64,000 bases of DNA from Mycobacteroides sp. CBMA 271. GTDB lineage: Bacteria; Actinomycetota; Actinomycetes; Mycobacteriales; Mycobacteriaceae. A model generated the notes under the pieces. The model had not been told where the DNA came from. It did no database searches and saw only the letters and a program-made list of their open reading frames with translations. Of the stretch, positions 59,941-64,000 are shown piece after piece (the first letter of the stretch is position 1; every line of letters starts with the position of its first letter). The stretch lies in the NCBI RefSeq assembly GCF_009729205.1, contig NZ_VTHB01000004.1, positions 124,001 through 188,000 of the forward strand. Reading direction: 5' to 3'. The translations under genes and the position numbers were made by a program.

Positions 59941-61161
59941 ATGAAGAACAACAATCGAGTTTTCGTGGTGGGTGTCGGCATGACCAAATTCGAGAAGCCG
60001 GGTCAGCCAACGGACCATGCGGAGGGCTGGGATTACCCGGCCATGGTCAAAGAAGCCGGCACCGTGGCACTCGAGGACGCGGGTGTGCGGTACGAACAGA
60101 TCGAGCAGGCGTTCATCGGAAACGTCTACGGCGACTCGTGTTCCGGGCACCGGGCGCTGTACGAGCTCGGCCACACCGGCATTCCGATCTACAACGTCAA
60201 CAGCAACTGCTCGACGGGTTCGACGGCGCTCTTCATGGCGGCCAACGCGATTCGCAGCGGCCAGTCCGATGTGGTGATGGCGGCAGGATTCGAGAAGATG
60301 GAACCAGGATCGCTCGGCATGAAATTCACCGATCGCGAATCGCCGCTGAAGCCGCAGCTCGAACGTCTAGCCGAGCTGACGCCGCCGCAAGCGCCCATGA
60401 CTGCGTGGATGTTCGCCGCCGCGGCCGAGGAGTACATGCGTGAATATGGCCTGACCGCTGAGCAATTGGCGTGGATCGGGTACAAGAACCACAAACATTC
60501 GGTCAACAACCCGTACAGCCAGTTCCAGGATGAGTACTCGCTGGAAGACATCCTGGCCTCGCGCACCATCGTGGGCCCGCTGACCAAGCTGCAATGTTCA
60601 CCCACCTCCGACGGATCGGCGGCGGCCATCGTCGCGAGCGAGGAATTCGTCGAGAAGCATGGGCTGGCCGAGCAGGCCGTCGAGATCGTCGGGCAGGCCA
60701 CCGTCACCGATCGCGCCGACACCTTCGACGGCACCGCCGCGGGCATCGTGGGTGCACACATGAACAAGGCGGCTATTGATGCGGTGTACGAGCAGGCGCA
60801 GATCGGCCCCGACGATGTTGACGTCATCGAGCTGCATGACTGCTTCTCCGCCAACGAGATCCTGGTCTATGAGGCGTTGGGTCTCTGCGAGAAGGGCGAA
60901 GCCGGCAAGCTGATCGACAACGAGGACACCACCTTTGGCGGCAAGTGGGTGGTCAACCCGTCGGGTGGACTCATTTCCAAAGGGCACCCGCTCGGTGCCA
61001 CCGGTTTGGCCCAGTGCGCCGAACTGAACTGGCAACTACGTGGCCTGTCCGACAAGCGGCAGGTCGCCGGTGCGGCCACCAAGGATGGTGTGGCGCTGCA
61101 GCACAATATCGGGCTCGGCGGCTCGGTGGTTGTCACCGCCTACCGGCCCGCGGTGCGGTGA
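59941..61161 (+). CDS. Thiolase-fold lipid-transfer protein (Ltp/SCP-x type)
   Basis: 406 residues, like M. tuberculosis Ltp1. Acyl-accepting Cys in [22 protein letters not shown], and C-terminal [27 protein letters not shown] with the catalytic His. This branch includes thiolases and aldolases that shorten branched or sterol side-chain CoA esters. ATG with GGGAG just upstream, 8 bases after the dehydrogenase stop. Partner of that dehydrogenase in a degradation step. Confidence 0.93.
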   Translation: MKNNNRVFVVGVGMTKFEKPGQPTDHAEGWDYPAMVKEAGTVALEDAGVRYEQIEQAFIGNVYGDSCSGHRALYELGHTGIPIYNVNSNCSTGSTALFMAANAIRSGQSDVVMAAGFEKMEPGSLGMKFTDRESPLKPQLERLAELTPPQAPMTAWMFAAAAEEYMREYGLTAEQLAWIGYKNHKHSVNNPYSQFQDEYSLEDILASRTIVGPLTKLQCSPTSDGSAAAIVASEEFVEKHGLAEQAVEIVGQATVTDRADTFDGTAAGIVGAHMNKAAIDAVYEQAQIGPDDVDVIELHDCFSANEILVYEALGLCEKGEAGKLIDNEDTTFGGKWVVNPSGGLISKGHPLGATGLAQCAELNWQLRGLSDKRQVAGAATKDGVALQHNIGLGGSVVVTAYRPAVR

Positions 61162-61162
61162 G

Positions 61163-62536
61163 CTAGGCCGCGCGCACCAGCCCGGAGCGCACGAACCGTC
61201 CGGCGGGGGAGAACCGCGCCAGGATGTCGTCGGCAGGTTCCCCGGCCCATTCGGTGATGAGCTCCTTGGCTGATTCGACCGAGGTGACTTTCTCAAACGG
61301 CTTCGGATCATCGAGCAGGCTGAACAACTTGGAAGCGAATCCCTCGTGCACATGCCCCGCTGCGAAGAACAGATCGCCGTAGTCGTGCAGCTCGTCATCG
61401 CCGAGATAGAGCCGGGTTACCAACTGTGCGGCGCGCGCCCGCCGGTGGTAGAACTCCTCGAATGCCGCAGTGAGCCAGGCGGTGTCAAATGGGCCTTCGT
61501 GCTCGGCGGCCTTGTGGACCAGTGCCGCCGCCTGTACCAGCCCGCCTTGCGCGCCCTGCCCGGCGATCGGGTCATACGCCACCGCGGTATCACCGAGCGC
61601 GGTGACCGGGTGCCCGCTCGCGGTATGTCCCACCCCGTGCCGTACCAGCTGGGTGACCGCTCCGGTGATCCACGAGTGTGGATCCTCTTCGATAACGTTG
61701 AGCGACAACACTTCCGGCAGATCCCAGTCGAGGTAGTCGCGGTGCACTTCGGTGACCGCCTGCAGGGCAGATGAGGCGCTGTCAACCCCCGCGTACCGCC
61801 GTTCCCAGTCGCTGCCGGGTTTGGCCCAGGTGAGGAACGACCAGGATGGTCCGGCGTCCTTGTGTAGATAAGGACCCCACCATGCCTCGCCCTGGTCGGT
61901 GATGAAACTGAATGCGCTGTGCCTCCCGCCGGCGGGGCCACGGTGCGCGAAAACCTCTGGGCCATGGCCCAACCCGGCGACCGTCAACATCAGGAGCTTT
62001 CGTTGCGGGCGGTCGTACACCGTACGGGAGGCATCCACCGGGAACAGCGACGACAGCCCGCCGCGGCCGGTGGCCACCAAGGTCAGATCGTGAGCGGCGG
62101 CGATCGAGTCGAGCCGTTCGGGGTCCACCTGCTCCACCACGAAACGCCCACCGCGTTCCTGGAATTGGGTGAGGCGGTCATCGGCCTTGAGTCGGGTATC
62201 AACCGCAACGCCCTGTGTACCGCCATCGAACGGGGCGTCGAACGCGATGAATTCCGGCCGGGCATCCTGGCTGCCGTCAACCAACCGGACACTTAGTCCC
62301 GTCGACGCGGGTCCCGCATCGAGATAGCTCGTCAGCCCCAGGCTGGCCTCGGCGCGTTGGGCTTGGCCAAAGATCAGTGCGGTGCCGGAGGCGGGCACGT
62401 CTTCGCGCAGACTTCGCAGGTCTCGGTCACTGTAGACGGTGACGTCGAAGCCGTTGTCCAGCAGGCCCAGCGCGGCCGTGGCACCGGTCTGCCCCGCACC
62501 GATGATGGCCGCCTTGCGCGCACGTGTGGTGGTCAT
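61163..62536 (-). CDS. StyA-like FAD monooxygenase
   Basis: 457 residues. Rossmann FAD site IIGAGQTGATAALGLLDNGF at the N-terminus; later LTLVATGRGGLSSLF and ALGDTAVAYDPIAGQGAQGGLVQAAALV, which resemble the second FAD region of styrene/indole monooxygenase subunit A. This group takes reduced FAD from a separate reductase (StyB), not seen here. Forms epoxides from vinyl or indole groups. The ATG at 62536 (or GTG at 62545) is the start. Its stop is 1 base from that of the convergent thiolase. Confidence 0.85.
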   Translation of the reverse strand: MTTTRARKAAIIGAGQTGATAALGLLDNGFDVTVYSDRDLRSLREDVPASGTALIFGQAQRAEASLGLTSYLDAGPASTGLSVRLVDGSQDARPEFIAFDAPFDGGTQGVAVDTRLKADDRLTQFQERGGRFVVEQVDPERLDSIAAAHDLTLVATGRGGLSSLFPVDASRTVYDRPQRKLLMLTVAGLGHGPEVFAHRGPAGGRHSAFSFITDQGEAWWGPYLHKDAGPSWSFLTWAKPGSDWERRYAGVDSASSALQAVTEVHRDYLDWDLPEVLSLNVIEEDPHSWITGAVTQLVRHGVGHTASGHPVTALGDTAVAYDPIAGQGAQGGLVQAAALVHKAAEHEGPFDTAWLTAAFEEFYHRRARAAQLVTRLYLGDDELHDYGDLFFAAGHVHEGFASKLFSLLDDPKPFEKVTSVESAKELITEWAGEPADDILARFSPAGRFVRSGLVRAA

Positions 62537-62612
62537 GGTCGTCACTATCGGCGTGCGATCCCATATATGAAAGGCACCCGCTCAGGGTGATTGCAAGGTC
62601 CATACTTCTGGT

Positions 62613-63677
62613 GTGCAGAATCGGCAGCGGCCTGAGCCGGGATTCCAGTACCGAGAGATCACGCGCGCTCTGCGGGACACCGGCCAACTCGGACGGGCGC
62701 GGATCGCCATCGGCGTGATGTGCGTGTCATTCGTGCTCATGGGTGTGGTGACACAACTCGACCCGCTAGGACCACGCGGTATGTGGCTGCGCCTGATTCA
62801 TGGGGGAATCACGGTGTCGGCCATTGTCATCGGTTTGTGCTGGGTAATACTGCCGTGGCCGAGCCGCCGCACGGCGATCGCGTTCGTGGTGTGGGCAGAC
62901 GCGGCGCTCGCTATCGGAGCCAGCGCGTTCTCCCATCCGGACGCAAGGATCGGGGCAACCGTCTACATGGGCTTGGTGGGTCTGTTCATCGCATTCTTGC
63001 TGGGCAGGACGGTGTTGGTGGTGCACTGCGTGTTTGCCACCGTCGTGGTCGGTGTGTTCGCGGCGTTGAGCCTCAATTCCGGTGCGACGACTCCGTCGGA
63101 GCTGTTCATGCATGGTGCACCCGCGCTCGCATCGGTCGTGTTAATGCCGATCGTCACCCATGCGGTGATCGAGGGAGGCAGAGACTCAATATTGGCCGCC
63201 GCAGTTGCCGCCGATAGGGATCCGCTCACAGGTTTGTTGAATCGTCGCGGCATGGCCACCGCAATGGAGCTGATGCATCGCGACCGCATTGATGCCGTCG
63301 ATATCGTTGTCGTGCTGATGGATGTCGACCGACTCAAGGAGCTCAACGACACCCGCGGACATGATGCCGGGGACGCAACTCTGAAGGCGGTGGCGGACAT
63401 GCTCAGGGCGAATGTGCGCATCGGTGAGATCGCCGCCCGCATCGGCGGTGACGAGTTTCTCGTCGTGGCGTTCCCCGGGCGGGGTGAGAACATTGACAGC
63501 ACCATCCGCCGGGTGAGCACTCCGCGTCCGGGAATCGATAGCTGGAGCGTTAGCGTCGGCGCCGCCTGGCAATCCGCCACGGAGAGAAAAGTCGATGTCG
63601 AATCGCTTGCCCGACAAGCGGACTACAGCCTCTACAAAGCTAAGAGCACTCGTGGCGCATTACAACACGACTACTGA
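62613..63677 (+). CDS. Membrane diguanylate cyclase (GGDEF), second copy
   Basis: 354 residues: about six membrane helices (30-190) then GGDEF (195-345): [37 protein letters not shown], and [11 protein letters not shown]. The active-site loop is intact. Nine residues upstream of GGDEF stands RIGE instead of RxxD, so the inhibitory site is altered. Same design as the protein at 40275. GTG at 62613 with a CATACT hexamer 6 bases before it. The stop region overlaps the convergent dehydrogenase gene by 18 bases. Confidence 0.9.
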   Translation: MQNRQRPEPGFQYREITRALRDTGQLGRARIAIGVMCVSFVLMGVVTQLDPLGPRGMWLRLIHGGITVSAIVIGLCWVILPWPSRRTAIAFVVWADAALAIGASAFSHPDARIGATVYMGLVGLFIAFLLGRTVLVVHCVFATVVVGVFAALSLNSGATTPSELFMHGAPALASVVLMPIVTHAVIEGGRDSILAAAVAADRDPLTGLLNRRGMATAMELMHRDRIDAVDIVVVLMDVDRLKELNDTRGHDAGDATLKAVADMLRANVRIGEIAARIGGDEFLVVAFPGRGENIDSTIRRVSTPRPGIDSWSVSVGAAWQSATERKVDVESLARQADYSLYKAKSTRGALQHDY

Positions 63678-64000
63678 GCGCAGCACCTTACCGTGATGCA
63701 TTTTCTCGAACGCGGCCTCGATATCGCCGATCGTGATGCGTTCGGTGACGAAACGGTCGAGTGGCAGCCGGCCCTGTTGGTAAAGGGATACCAGGGTGGG
63801 GAAGTCGCGTTCGGGTAGGCAGTCGCCGTACCAGGCGGACTTGAGGGATCCGCCCCGGGAGAAGAAGTCGATCAACGGCATCTCGAGCTTCATGTCGGGG
63901 GTGGGGACGCCGACCAGCACCACAGTGCCGGCAAGGTCGCGGGCGTAGAACGCCTGTTTCCAGGTTTCCGGGCGCCCGACAGCGTCGATGACGACGTCGG
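63660..64000 (-). CDS. MDR-type zinc-containing alcohol dehydrogenase, C-terminal part (truncated by window)
   Basis: The last 112 codons or so of a medium-chain dehydrogenase whose start lies beyond 64000. It shows [32 protein letters not shown] (Rossmann half), then [23 protein letters not shown] and the end [25 protein letters not shown], as in NDMA-dependent or class III alcohol dehydrogenases of mycobacteria. The substrate is unknown. Confidence 0.88.
   Translation of the reverse strand, partial: DVVIDAVGRPETWKQAFYARDLAGTVVLVGVPTPDMKLEMPLIDFFSRGGSLKSAWYGDCLPERDFPTLVSLYQQGRLPLDRFVTERITIGDIEAAFEKMHHGKVLRSVVVL

Overview
The window reads as chromosome of a fast-growing mycobacterium, most likely of the Mycobacteroides (M. 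abscessus-chelonae) group. The evidence is high GC, frequent GTG starts, many apparently leaderless genes, and long blocks in the order seen in M. tuberculosis: Rv2345-dgt-dnaG-Rv2342-tRNA-Asn, Rv2326c-Rv2325c (ECF transporter), uspABC and Rv2315c-Rv2314c (TldD/TldE). Species assignment is inference. No rRNA gene or CRISPR array is visible.

Layout. 1-2.6 kb: end of a class III aminotransferase and a gntR-acdS (ACC deaminase) pair. 2.8-8.6 kb: conserved core with a TPM-domain membrane protein, dgt, dnaG, a small membrane protein and tRNA-Asn. 8.6-15.5 kb: an accessory, AT-richer island next to tRNA-Asn, with an FkbM methyltransferase, a 28-residue membrane peptide, an MFS transporter, a phage-type DNA-binding protein, a LysR regulator and a cytochrome P450. 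15.5-26.5 kb: secreted protein, lipoprotein, VIT1-like transporter, a fused ECF transporter, the Usp sugar ABC transporter interrupted by a small gene on the other strand, and TldD/TldE. 26.5-33.1 kb: EphD-like hydrolase/SDR fusion, a two-component system with a membrane protein, and a DUF445 protein.

33.2-36.4 kb: tRNA-Met followed by a dead IS481-type element and a three-gene ABC-three-component (ABC-3C) conflict system: HNH nuclease-like effector, small middle component and DUF2326-type ATPase, translationally coupled. 36.6-46.4 kb: sulfatase, S1/P1 nuclease, diguanylate cyclase, GH16 enzyme, catalase/cytochrome b561 pair, VanX-like dipeptidase, lipoprotein and a membrane protein. 46.4-50.7 kb: an ABC-F ribosome-protection type gene behind an elaborate leader (AT-rich element, -35/-10, three-codon leader ORF, hairpin), then two protealysin-like M4 proteases around an emfourin-like inhibitor gene. 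50.7-64 kb: acyl-CoA dehydrogenases, lipid-transfer thiolase, glycogen phosphorylase, MarR- and TetR-type regulators with visible operators, a StyA-like monooxygenase, a second diguanylate cyclase and the end of an MDR alcohol dehydrogenase.

Most interesting: the ABC-3C island at tRNA-Met, the ABC-F leader with features of antibiotic-responsive attenuation, the protease-inhibitor-protease cassette, the 28-residue membrane peptide, and the small gene placed antisense inside the usp operon.
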